Positions 1-10,700 of a stretch of DNA of 64,000 nucleotides are shown piece after piece. Below the pieces are notes generated by a model. The model had not been told where the DNA came from. It ran no database searches and saw only the letters and a list, made by a program, of their open reading frames with translations. How positions within the stretch are numbered: the stretch's first letter is position 1; every line of letters begins with the position of its first letter. Source of the DNA: Ceratobasidium sp. AG-K (Eukaryota; Basidiomycota; Agaricomycetes; Cantharellales; Ceratobasidiaceae); assembly GCA_037039685.1 (NCBI GenBank), contig JAWNGF010000004.1, positions 868,001 to 932,000 on the forward strand. The letters are read 5' to 3'. A program made the translations under genes and the position numbers.

Positions 1-63
1 TGGTCGGATGAAGAAAGTAAAACAAATTCGCTTCAAAAATATATGGATGACTATTTTCCTCAG

Positions 64-342
64 GTTGTTCCGCTGCGTAGGACGCCTGGTCATTCTGGTG
101 CCCGCCGTTACGGTGAAATATTGGACCAAATTGAGGACTGAGGCTCGACTCCGCAAAAATCGCACACAGCCTGATCCATAAGATTCCTTCCTTGGTTAGC
201 ATTCCAAATTTCAGGTGAACTTGAGCTACTTTCAGCGCTGGCCGTTGATGTGCTCAGCAGGAGATTTGGTGAAAAGCATCCCGATACTCTAGAGGCTGAG
301 GCTTCCCTCAAGGCTATTCTAGATACGATTTCCAAACGCTAG
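64..342 (+). CDS. 3' end of a TPR-repeat protein gene, left copy (partial)
   Basis: Two exons can be read. The first runs from a strong acceptor (tttcctcag before 64) to 112. It is joined over a 102-nt GT-AG intron (113-214) to 215-342, which ends in TAG. The joined frame reads ..RRYGELELLSALAVDVL.. followed by RRFGEKHPDTLEAEASL, the signature of kinesin-light-chain-like TPR helices (FGxxHPDTL). Such TPRs are common at the C-terminus of fungal NB-ARC/TPR and Patatin/TPR proteins. The upstream exons would lie left of the window, so the full architecture is unknown. The family is inferred from one and a half TPR units only. Confidence 0.5.
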
Positions 343-836
343 ACACCGGCAAGTACCCCTGCGCTTGTATTCCAATTTCCTCTGTACTTACCCTCTCATA
401 TAGCTAAATTATCTTCTATGGAGTGCGAGCGCAACACGGTAAAAAATGTCCCGTTTGCAGTTGGGACGCAAACTTACTATTCGTTTTCTGATCGAGGGAT
501 ATGTTTCATCAAGAATTTAACCGAGGTTGGCGTTGTAGACTTGGGAGTGTTTGTTCTTGGTCTGTTTGTGATTCTTGAGTTCAAGGGAATCTGGAATTCA
601 TTCTACCCACCATGCTCACTATAAGCCTATCCTAGATGGCGAAGTATTGCTGTTTACAACAGAAACGACTGGATTTACGACGATTTACAAATGGAGATCA
701 TTTACATATGCTGGGCGAATAATTGGATTTCGTCAAATTCGTTAATGTGGGCCATCCACCACTCATCCCTAGACCAATCGTCTATACTGCAGTAAGTCGC
801 TCTCTGAGGACGTGTTGATACATATAACAAGTTAAA
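343..836. other. Intergenic, between TPR fragment and MFS gene (left copy)
   Basis: These 494 bases lie between two genes whose 3' ends face each other. A short open frame (418-624) has no recognisable motif and I do not call it a gene. No RNA gene, repeat or terminator-like structure was seen. Confidence 0.5.
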
Positions 837-2885
837 TCAAAGCACATAACGGAACCCCTCTGCCTTGTCCGCATGAACGGCCGTGTTCGGGGTGTCACTT
901 GGGTTTGGTTCACCCTCCCGACGGTCCCGACGACGGTTTTCAAGGTGCAAAAGAAAGGACAGCAAGAGCGCAAGTAACACACCCCACCACGCAAAACCAC
1001 AGCAGATTGCAAAGCCACGAGTATATGCGGGGCTGTCGCGCGACGGGTAAATGTAGGAACCAAGTACAGCCATGCTGTGCCCAATCGTATTCAGCATGGC
1101 CATGTTGACCCCTCGGCGAGTTTCGGACCCGGCATTTCCGGTAGTCCATGACATGCTGGACCAGACATTTACCAGTTCAGGGCGGTGCTACGATATCTGC
1201 ACTGGTGGACTTACGCTAATGGGATGCCGCAATACGTGCCAGTCACGGCGAGGAAAATTGCGCCATAACGAGCTTTTGTACTCGTAGTGGGAACGGTCAA
1301 CCTGAGTACGCGTCAAAACGGGCGTATCAATATCGCGAGGTTGCTTACAGTATGGTATACCCTATCCCGCTAAGTGCCAATACACCAGCGACAAACGGCC
1401 CGCGTACTTTCAGTCGGTCACTCATCTTTGCGACGATGAGCATTACGACACCAGCGCAAGCATACGGGGGGACAGTCATGAGCTGCGCCTTGGCATTTGT
1501 ATAACCCAAGGTTTTAACAATTGATGGTAGGAACACCGAGATCGAGGAAAGTGCAACGTTGAGAGACTGGTACATGAGACAAATCTGTGCCCCAAAAGTC
1601 AGCATGTTATCCCAGTCGTTCCTGCATATATGCGCACCATCCACGCTTTATAGTCAGTGAAACTCATGAGTACGTGTTTCCAATTGATGGTTCGGCCTTC
1701 GGAAGCAACTTCCCTGTTGAGGCGTCGTTGAGCCAATTTACGTTCATCTTCGGAGAGCAACTTGGTTGTCTCGGGGCGGGATGGCAAGTACAAGAGGACC
1801 AGAATGCCAACCAGTATTGTAGGCAACCCCTCAATCAAGCTAGATAATAAGTCAGTAGATGGCAGAGGCATTAAGTACACTGTACCAACAAAAGGATTCT
1901 CCACGTTGCGATATGAGACTTGATGTGCTGTACTCCATAGGCAATTAGACCTCCAAACGCCCCAGCAAGGGGTGCGGCACTAATGAAGAACGACGTGCGG
2001 AAGCCGTGCTCAGACTTAAGGTAGAATAACGAGTAATAGAAAGGAATAACAGGGCCACTGAACTCCATTGGTAAGGATGTACCGGAAAAGAATACACATG
2101 AACTTACAAGCCAGCCTCGAAGAGACCCAGGAAGTAACGGGCGGTCGTAATACCGGCATAGTTGAAAGCTGCCGCTTGAAGGGACGAAGCGGCACCCCAC
2201 GCAATAGTCACTACCCCAATAACAATATTTGGGGGCTGCTCAGGCAGTGGTGAGTATACATGCTGATGAAGCTGTAAGAATACGAACAAATCGTTTGGCG
2301 CTCAAGGTGAGGGGAATTTCTGTAAACATTCAGATGTAAGCGTGAGTTGGCTTGAAGTAACTCTAGAATACTGACGCCAACAAAGGTAGGCAATGTCTAT
2401 CCGAAACTCTTAGTCAGATGAGCAGAAACGATCAGCGAATGGGGCTCACAAAACATGGCAGACAACAACGCAAACTGGTTGCCCGACTCGTCATTAGGCA
2501 TAAGTGTCGACTCCAGTCCCTGCAATTTGGCATTTCCGAGATCTAGCAGGCGCATAAGTGTTATGAAAAAGCGGGGTTTGTGTTACTTACTGCTCCTGTC
2601 GAGGTCTAGAGGGGCATCAGTCAGAAGCAGTCGTTGGTTTGAGTATCAAGTAACTCACAAGCAAGCAGGTAGAGGATAAACGTAATGGGCATAATCATGA
2701 GGTCGAGCTTCTCGGGGTGTCAGTGTCATAACTAGAAAAGGTGGCATTCCTAATACCTTTCTTACGAGACGGCGCTCAGCCTTGTCCACAGGCACGGCCA
2801 TCTTGACCTTGCCCCCATCTGGTGCATGGTCCAACTGCTGAGGCACCTCCTTCTCGACGTCAACATTTTGGTTGTTGGCGGACAT
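837..2885 (-). CDS. MFS transporter, anion:cation symporter (allantoate/nicotinate permease-like), left copy
   Basis: A 12-TM-type major facilitator of the fungal ACS family (Dal5/Tna1-like), expected in the plasma membrane or vacuole as a proton symporter for an organic anion. Substrate cannot be told from sequence. The spliced protein begins MSANNQNVDVEKEV (a second ATG at 2900 would add five residues) and shows family blocks in order: EIPLTLSAKRF, VTIAWGAASSLQ, ARYFLGLFEAGFGPVIPFYY, SLFYLKSEHGFRTSFFISAA, the central loop with WRILFLIEGLPTILVG, and the late helices ISVFLPSIVKTLGY and ending EGFRYVL. About eight short introns are needed. A 2-nt difference from the right copy (near 2252) falls inside an intron, so both copies stay open. 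Expression seems possible from a TATA about 65 bp upstream. Confidence 0.85.
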
Positions 2886-2949
2886 GGCTCCTTCAATCAA
2901 ACAAGCGGGGTTGAAGAGAGTGGGGGGCTACTTAGCCTCTCCGCCTAGG

Positions 2950-2956
2950 TTATATA
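2950..2956 (-). promoter_or_regulatory. TATA box of MFS gene, left copy
   Basis: TATATAA on the minus strand, 65 bp upstream of the chosen ATG (2885). The same box is at 14791-14797 upstream of the right copy. Confidence 0.5.
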
Positions 2957-3636
2957 CCTCCCACGGGGCTCCGCGAACCGCACAACATACCGCAGCCCCA
3001 TATCACCGTTGATATGTCTTTAGCCGGCCAAGAGGGCGTATCCGCATTCTGTTTAGAAAGCACAACGATCCTGGCCGACAGAGAATCTGAAATGACCGGT
3101 CCGAGAGTCCAATCCACCAATCCGTGCGCTAGAGAACCAAATTGGGGCGAGAATGATGGTTTAGCCGAGACTCTTGGCGGGAGGTATTCTTAGAAGCGGA
3201 CAGAAATAGGTAACAAAAGCCAGTCATTTTGTCATCCGAGTTATCAATAAGTCCGGTAAACCCAAAATCTCAGGGAAATGTGTGGAAGAGAACCGCCAGC
3301 GGGTCACGGGAATTGTGTCGTGTACGTATCGTGTGCGAGGCCAAGACGAGCTCTATCGGCACGAATGTAGATAGGATGCATGGCAAGCACATGGAATGTA
3401 GAGAAGAACAAACGTAATTCTAGTCTCTGCCTATCATACATATTATAATCGGCTGCAGGGCAACGGCTCTGGAAGTTAGATATAGACTTCTTGTATCATA
3501 TGTATCATGCCTGTTGTGATCAATGAAAGAAGCCAAAAAAAAAAGTTCAATTATGCGACAGAAAATCAATGATCGGCTAAATGAAATGGGTAAAACAAGT
3601 CCACGTTTTATAAGCTTTGAGAAAGGAAAAAAAGAT
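2957..3636. other. Intergenic, MFS promoter side to tRNA (left copy)
   Basis: About 680 bases with no convincing coding frame. A 62-codon plus-strand frame at 3229-3417 has no recognisable features. The end near 3500-3637 is AT-rich and contains the poly-T side (aaaa on the plus strand at 3626-3633) expected downstream of the minus-strand tRNA gene. Confidence 0.5.
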
Positions 3637-3717
3637 TGCGTGAAAGGGGAATCGAACCCCTGGCTAATCGAATGATGCTTCTGGCAACGATTAAGGTTAC
3701 CACTACCCCATTCACGC
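3637..3717 (-). tRNA. tRNA-Gly (GCC) with a 10-nt intron, left copy
   Basis: On the minus strand GCGTGAA pairs with TTCACGC as the acceptor stem, discriminator A (3637). The D-arm contains GTAGTGGTA, and the T-arm AGGGG-TTCGATT-CCCCT is perfect. The anticodon stem AATCG/CGATT encloses TTGCCA, a 10-nt insertion (3672-3681) and T. Removing the insertion, placed one base 3' of anticodon GCC as in nuclear tRNA introns, leaves a normal 71-nt glycine tRNA. An oligo-T stretch follows. Confidence 0.88.
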
Positions 3718-3983
3718 TTGTTACTAAGCCCGGCAATATTAGACATTACCGTTGAAGTGATAATGTTTTCAGACACAAACTGCCATAATCCCCGACATGC
3801 CTCAAAAGCCATCGCTTAATTGGACTAATGAACGGCATATATTGAATAATAGTCATCTAATAATTGCGCGTCCAAATTCCTATCTACAAAACATGCCAGC
3901 ACGAAAAATGAATGTAAAGTAAAACCTGTGATATGCAACGAAAAAATGTCTTGAAGTGTCTTGAAAATCTACGAACCCCACGT

Positions 3984-6900
3984 CTAACCCTCAGCCATAC
4001 CCCTATTCGCACCCTTGCGACTCTTCATCTTTCGCTGCCTGAGACGATTTTGTTCTTCAGGAGGCGGGACAAACCCAAGTGCACCAGCCTTGGGGTGTGC
4101 AGTCGTCGCACCCGGGGTGGCCGAGTCTGGAGCAGCCATTGCGTCTGCGCCCGTACCCAGCGGGAGATGCTCACTCGACCCAGCGGCGTCCATCAGGTCG
4201 GTGATCTCTTCTCGGTCTTCGGAACGGAAGCGTTGTTCGAGTTCGGGACGAGATTGTTGGATGAGTACGGGTTGGGCTGAGCTGCTGCATGTGATACCCA
4301 GTTGCCGGGAATAGAACTGGGCTGCGGCGTGGAAGGCGGTTTTACGTGCGTTGCGCATACCCCAGTCTTGCCATGTTCTAAAAATAATCCATCAATTGGA
4401 GGGTCGAGGATTAGACTTGGGGACGTACCCGTTGTGCGGAATGCCCATTGTGATCTCCAAGGACCTCTGGAAATCGATGTGCTGGAGGACAACACCAGTA
4501 GGAGGGTCGTACCATCGGTTGTCGTCGGATCGGAGCCACTCGTTCATCTTTTGTTCCAGTTGGTCGAGTTTGGCAAGAGGTGTGCGCCAGTCGACTTGGA
4601 GCGTGAGACCTTCGAATTGTTTCTGGAACGAGGGTCAGTGACTGTGACATCATAAGGGTCAGTGGAGCTTACCCCGCTGCGCCGAACGTTGGTACTATCA
4701 TGAACCAAAGTCAGCATACACTCACACGAACAAATATTGTGCGCACATGAACTTGGTGAACAAGTTGCTATTGAAGTAATACAACGTCGTTCCATCCGAG
4801 CGTACAAACTCCGTAGCGAATAGACCCATGCGCTTGACGATGAGGTTTTCTTGCTCGATGAATACACGGTCACCAGTATCAAATGGACTAGACAAATGTT
4901 AGTGTCCGAATGTGACAGGGAGTGGATTGACGTACTGAGTGACAAAGATGAACATAATAGCATCGAATGCGGAGCTTGCAGCGTTCTTGAAGATGAAGCT
5001 AAGCGCGATACCGAGCGAGTAAACCGAGGTGAGACTGTCTCCAATGGATACTCCGAAAACACTCAGAGAGACTAATGGCAACGATTAGCTCCGGCAGTGT
5101 CAATCTATTGAAGTTAAACTTACTGAAGAACAAGATGACAGCGGCAAAGAATAGCAAGATCCTGTCGAGAGTCGAAATCGCGGCACTGATATCCCTGGAA
5201 TCAAATGCGTTAGACGTAATCCTTGTCAAGTCAATGGTAGACATACTTCATACTACGACTCAAGAATCGACGCTCGCGATACACCTTGACGACCATAGTC
5301 TTAATCTCCGCTCGAGTAATATCATCGTTTCCGTCCTTGTCAAACACCTTGAACGCAGCTCGAGCCTCATCCGGAGTCGCATACGCAGGGAAGAAATCAG
5401 CCGGGATGAGGTACGTCCGACGGCGATCTTGTTTAAGATTAAAGTAGATATCACGGGCGATTTTCTGCACCGGGTCAGTACGCAACCAACGCACTTCGAG
5501 GTAAACTGACCTTGGCCTCTTTAGCGCTGCCCATCTTAAACTTGAGCCCCGTCTCGTCTCCAGCCCCACCCATTCCACCTGGACCTCCATTTGCACCTCG
5601 CATATTTCGAGCATCATGCATCACAGCACGCTTGACCGTCCGCGCAGCCTGAGCCAACAACTCATCCGCGCCGTCCTTGTCCTTATCGGGTGTCGACCGG
5701 CGAGGAGGGTACGAATGACGATTCACCGAGCTCGGAGACTTGGAACGCGAGCGAGAGCGAGACCTTTCCTTATCCTTGCTCTTGAACCAGCCGCGGCTGC
5801 TCCGGCCTTTGCCCTTGCCTTTACCAGTGTCTGTGTCGGGGAGACCTTCTTCGATGAGCATTGGGTCGCGTTCGAGCCGCCCACCAAAGTAGGAAGAAGA
5901 TTGGCCTGGGGCGTGGGCTTTGCGTTTGGGTTTGTAGTCTCTGAGGTGGTCTATGACTTTGATAGCCGTGCTGACCGTGTCGAGGCGTTCTTGGTAGGCA
6001 GTCTTGTGGAATGAAATGGCTGCAAGAAATCAGTATCAACTCGCATAACCAAAATACCAAGACCTACCAATGAATTGCGTCACCATTTTCTGCGCACAAT
6101 AAAGTAAAGTCAAGAAAAAGATAAACATAATCACTTGGTAGACCTGCCATAAAAGGAGCACGCGCATCAATCAGTTATCAGGCACATGACCACCCTAAAA
6201 CGCGCTCCGCTTACGATTGGGGTATAGCGCGCCACGCTAGCCGATTCGTTCGACGGGTCGTACAGTTTATAAATCTTGGTAAAAAGAATGACCCAGGCGA
6301 CCCAGGCCGTGGCGGCGTAAAACGGCGGTTTGATCCATCCCTTGGTGGCGTTGTAGACTTCGATCCGGGACTTGAGTTGTTCCGAGACTGTGCCCCAGAC
6401 GGTGTCGACTGCGAATGCGAGGATGTGTGGGACAAGGTCGATGAGGACGGCAATGTACCAAGAGACGAGAACATTGGCGGCTGCCCAAAAGAGCCAGGCT
6501 GAGACGGTGTTGGTGACATAGGTACGGTGTTCTGTGCGATTAGGTTCTAGGTAATAGATGCGAAGGATAATGGGAGCGGCTGCGAGCAAGCCGGCAGTGA
6601 TGGTGGATCCAATGAGTGTGGAGAAAAAGAAGATGATAATTCTAAAGGAAATTAGCCAGGGGACAAAATGGAAAGATAGACCCACCGAGTACAACCGCAC
6701 CCAGTGCGAACCTTTTTGCGTTGTCCAGTGGTACGCTCAAACTTGGCCTCTTCCTCAAGAAGGTCGTCGTCGTCGCTCCAGTTGTACTCTTCGTCAAAGT
6801 CTTCGTCATAGTCGCTCCCAATCGTGCTTGGGGCCATGCTCATCGACGACTGGGCGCGGCTCGGTACGGGCCGAGTGGGTTTGGGCAGCTCCCCGCCGTC

Positions 6901-7149
6901 GTCGTCAGGATATCGCACATGGGGCTTGTCCTCCTTGTGTTCGCGGTCATAGTCGGGTGGCTGTGCTCTGTCGATGACCTCTTGCGACTTGGACGCATCG
7001 ACGCGATAGGGCGGGGTGGGCGGCGGGCCGTCTTCAGCTGAAAAAAATCGCTCCGAGACTGCTGCGACATGCCCAGATGCGGAATTCGCAAAGCATCTTT
7101 GAGCTTCGCTCATGACACGGCTAGTTCCTAGTCTGGGTAGAGATGACAC
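3984..7149 (-). pseudogene. EF-hand MscS-like mechanosensitive channel, left copy, 5'-truncated and chimeric
   Basis: This copy matches the intact gene at 15824-19003 from its C-terminus up to 7091, where the duplication junction removes the true start and promoter. The membrane segments, EF-hand (DKDGNDDITRAE) and MscS pore region are all present and open exon by exon. Two oddities appear at the 5' end. A base is missing in the run near 7040 (ctgaaaaaaat against ctgagaaaaaat). Also, sequence beyond the junction supplies a new ATG at 7149 (MSSLPRLGTSRVM..). The deletion puts this new start in frame with the channel body, giving a 165-codon chimeric first exon. It lacks the native N-terminus (MSTRRSNEHDEP..). 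I call it a pseudogene because the native promoter is gone, but a chimeric protein is possible. Confidence 0.75.
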
Positions 7150-7495
7150 GTAAATGTGAAAGTTGACCTACACAAAGTGCTAAGCGTCGATTGTCACGAT
7201 GGGATGGTCGATGGGTATCTTGCAACGCTTGCTTCACATGCGTCGCCCTCAACACGACCAAACATGAAGCGGGAATGTTCTCAAAATGGAAAGTAGATCT
7301 CCGCTGCCTTGAACGCGTATCTATTATCAAAAAAAAAGGGCTCGAAATCTGCAAGAATTACGAGTCGGCTGACTGAATGTACATCACTTGGCACCCACGG
7401 AAAATCCCCTTCGTCGGGCTGTGGTGAATCATCAGACGAATAGATATCTAGGGAACCCGCGACCATAAAGCCTTGAAAAAACGGCCCGAAAAAAG

Positions 7496-7616
7496 CTTCT
7501 CGGCCGGAATTGAACCAAGATTGCTTAAGCACCGTCGCGGAGCCAGAGCATTACGTACGTTACAGAGTACGTAATGATATGCAAGCACGAGCCTTGACCG
7601 TTGAGCCAATGAGAAG
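7496..7616 (-). ncRNA. tRNA-like element, probably a degenerate tRNA gene
   Basis: On the minus strand there is a good Pol III box A (TGGCTCAACGG), a box B with one mismatch (GGTTCAATTCC), a six-pair acceptor (CTTCTC/GAGAAG) and a T6 run directly after it (plus-strand aaaaaa at 7489-7494). Between the boxes lies a 10-bp hairpin, CATTACGTAC/GTACGTAATG, which could be in an intron. The T-stem is weak and no canonical anticodon stem-loop can be built, so this is either a pseudogene or an unusual Pol III unit. Confidence 0.3.
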
Positions 7617-7724
7617 ATTCCTTCCGTATGTAGACATGAGATTATAACTGGCTTCCCCAACCATATCAGCATCGCTTCTAACATCCGATCGTCCGATGCA
7701 CCCTGACGTCGCAGTAATTTGCAT

Positions 7725-7730
7725 TATAAT
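7725..7730 (+). promoter_or_regulatory. TATA-like box of carbamoyl-phosphate synthase gene
   Basis: TATAAT at 43-48 bp upstream of the ATG at 7773. The position is plausible for a fungal core promoter. Confidence 0.35.
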
Positions 7731-7737
7731 TTGGGTC

Positions 7738-7743
7738 TGACTC
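7738..7743 (+). promoter_or_regulatory. Possible Gcn4/CPC1-type site
   Basis: TGACTC lies 30 bp upstream of the start codon. It is the core half of the TGASTCA site bound by Gcn4/CPC1 in general amino acid control, which is known to govern fungal arginine-pathway CPSase. The seventh base is G rather than A, and a six-base match can occur by chance. Confidence 0.25.
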
Positions 7744-7772
7744 GACTCTGACTTCATCTTTTCTACCTGAAC

Positions 7773-10700
7773 ATGGCGTTTGCTCGACCTGCAGCTCGGT
7801 CTGCTGTGGCCCTTGGACGAAAGGCACCCACGTCGCTGAGCCTTCCTCTCAGCCGTTCTCTACATGTATCCAGGCCCCTGCGGATAGCACCGACGACCAG
7901 GGCACTCGCAGTCGCAGCCCCTGCAGTGGGCGACTACCATCCCAAGGGAGACCATGTGCTAAGCTCCCCCTCTGAGCTCGCCCGCAAGATTTCCGCACGC
8001 GTCTTGCCGCAGACCGAGCGCCCTGATGTGCGCAAGGTCGTCGTTGTCGGCTCCGGAGGGCTGAGCATTGGCCAAGCAGGCGAATTCGACTACTCGGGAT
8101 CCCAGGCAATGAAGGCCCTGCGCGAGGCCGGCGTCGAAGCTGTGCTGATCAACCCCAATATTGCGACATGGCAGACGTCCCATCAGTTGGCGAGCGAAGT
8201 CTACTTTTTGCCCATCACCGCCGACTATGTCGCATATGTCCTCGAAAAGGAGCGCCCCGATGGTGTCCTTCTTACCTTTGGCGGCCAGAGTGCCCTCAAT
8301 GTTGGGATCGAACTCGATAAGATGGGTGTCTTTGAGCGCCTCGGTATCAAGGTCCTAGGTACACCCATCCGAACCCTCGAAGTATCCGAGGATCGTGATT
8401 TGTTCGTCCAGGCTTTGAATGGTGAGTGCAGTGGGTTGCATCGGGGCTATGCTCACTGTCTTGCAGAAATTGGCATTCCTGTCGCCAAATCGACGGCCGT
8501 TTCCTCAGTCAATGCGGCGCTGGCTGCTGGTGAAGCCATCGGATACCCCGTTATTCTTCGTTCTGCCTTTACTTTGGGTGGCCTAGGATCTGGATTCGCC
8601 AACAACCCCGATGAACTGCGTGATCTTTCCGCCAAATCGTTATCTCTCAGCCCCCAAGTACTCATCGAGAAGAGTATGAAGGGTTGGAAGGAGCTCGAAT
8701 ACGAGGTCGTCCGTGACGCTGCCGATGTAAGTTTGTCATACGTTTTCACTTTCCCCTTCTCATATCTACATAGAACACCATCATCTGCTGTAACATGGAA
8801 AATTTTGACCCTCTCGGCACCCATACCGGTGACTCGATCGTTGTTGCACCCAGCCAAACTCTCAACGACGACGAGTACCATATGCTTCGCTCTGCCGCGC
8901 TCAAAGTCATCCGCCATTTGGGTGTCGTCGGCGAATGCAACATCCAGTACGCTCTGAGTCCCGATTCGAGGGAATATTGTGTTATCGAGGTTAACGCTCG
9001 GTACGTCGATCAAATTCTATTTGACCCTATAAACTCAAATTCGATCAATTTTATAGCCTCAGCCGCTCTAGGTGAGTCATATGCTGTGCCCTATGATATT
9101 AGCTCATCATCTTCCAGTGCCCTCGCATCCAAGGCTACAGGATACCCACTCGCTTATACCGCTGCCAAGATCGCGCTTGGACATACCCTCCCCGAACTCC
9201 CCAACGCGGTCACGAAAACCACCACTGCGTGCTTCGAACCCTCGCTCGACTATATCGTCACCAAGATTCCTAAATGGGATCTGGCCAAGTTCTCATCCCA
9301 AGTCAACCGTGAGGTTGGGTCATCGATGAAGAGTGTCGGTGAAGTCATGGCCATTGGTCGAACATGGGAAGAGTCCCTGCAAAAGGCCATCCGTCAGGTT
9401 GACCCCCGGTGGGTCGGCTTTGAGGCATATGCCCAGCCAAAGGAAGGTCCCGAGCTCGACCGCGCCCTGAGCGTGCCGACCGATATGCGACTGTTTGTGA
9501 TTGCGCACGCAATGTACAACTGTGGATACACCGTTGATAGGATTCACGACTTGACCAAGATCGACAAGGTATGTGGTAGGTCCAGCTTAAGAATAGACGC
9601 TAACAACTCTCGTAGTGGTACCTCTACAAAATTGACAACATTGTCCAAACCAATCGTGAGCTCAAAGCGACAGGCTCGCTCAATGCAATCGACCGCGATC
9701 TCATGCACAAGGCCAAGAAGATGGGTTTCTCGGACCAGCAGATTGGTACCCTTACCAACAGCACCGAAGCTGAGGCTCGCGCCCACCGAAAAGCGCTCGG
9801 AGTTACTCCGTTTGTCAAGCGCATTGATACCCTGGCTGCAGAGTACCCCGCTCACACCAACTACCTATACACCACATATAACGCCTCGGAGCACGATGTC
9901 GAATTTGACGAACACGGAACGATCGTACTTGGATCTGGCGTTTACCGAATCGGAAGCAGTGTCGAATTCGATTGGTGCGCGGTGACTTGCGCGAGGAGTT
10001 TGAGGGAAGGCGGACGTCGCACGATTATGATCAACTATAACCCCGAGACCGTCTCAACTGACTATGATGAGGCCGATCGCATGTATTTCGAGGAGCTCGG
10101 ATTTGAGCGTGTGATGGATATTTACGAGCTGGAACAAGCTCAGGGTGTAATTGTCAGCGTCGGAGGCAAGTCGTCTTTGCCCTACGAAAGCCCAAGCTGA
10201 CCGCCATGCCAGGTCAACTACCGCAGAACATTGCGCTCAGGCTAAAAGACACTGGGGTCAACGTTCTTGGAACTGATCCGTCACAGATTGACATGGCTGA
10301 GGACCGACACAAGTTCTCTGGAGTACTTGACAAGATTGGAGTCGACCAGCCCGAGTGGGCAGAGGTCACCAGTCTCGAGGCTGCCAAAGAGTTTGCCAAC
10401 CGCGTTAGGTCCGTGTGGTCAGCTTTCTAGGGAGTTGTAGCTGACGCGCATAAACGCAGCTATCCTGTCCTTATCCGTCCCTCCTATGTTCTCTCTGGTG
10501 CAGCGATGAATGTTGTTTACGAAGAGTCCACGCTCGAGCACCACCTCTCTGCCGCCGCCTCGGTCTCTCCTCTTCACCCCGTCGTCATTACCAAGTTCAT
10601 CGACGGGGCCCAAGAGATCGATGTTGATGCGGTCGCGCACAAGGGCAAACTTTTGATTCACGCCGTATCTGAGCATGTCGAGAACGCAGGTGTTCACTCT

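Larger units (their letters stand above)
1..7091. repeat. Tandem segmental duplication 1, left copy (right part only)
   Basis: Positions 1-7091 match 11842-18931 base for base apart from scattered substitutions and a few 1-2 nt indels, at an offset of 11839-11841. The copy starts at or before the window edge, so its left end is not seen. It ends at 7091, inside the first exon of the MscS-like gene, where the sequence changes abruptly to the flank upstream of the carbamoyl-phosphate synthase gene. It carries the TPR 3' fragment, MFS gene, tRNA-Gly and truncated channel gene. Confidence 0.95.
7150..7772. other. Upstream flank of carbamoyl-phosphate synthase
   Basis: About 620 bases hold a tRNA-like minus-strand element (7496-7616), a 10-bp perfect hairpin (7549-7576), and the promoter motifs listed separately. 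Two overlapping minus-strand frames (to 7354 and 7532) show no family signature. I see no protein gene here. Confidence 0.5.

Noticed and set aside
418..624. 68-codon frame (and its copy at 12259-12465)
   Set aside because: It has no motif and no supportive start context. Its conservation between copies only reflects the recent duplication.
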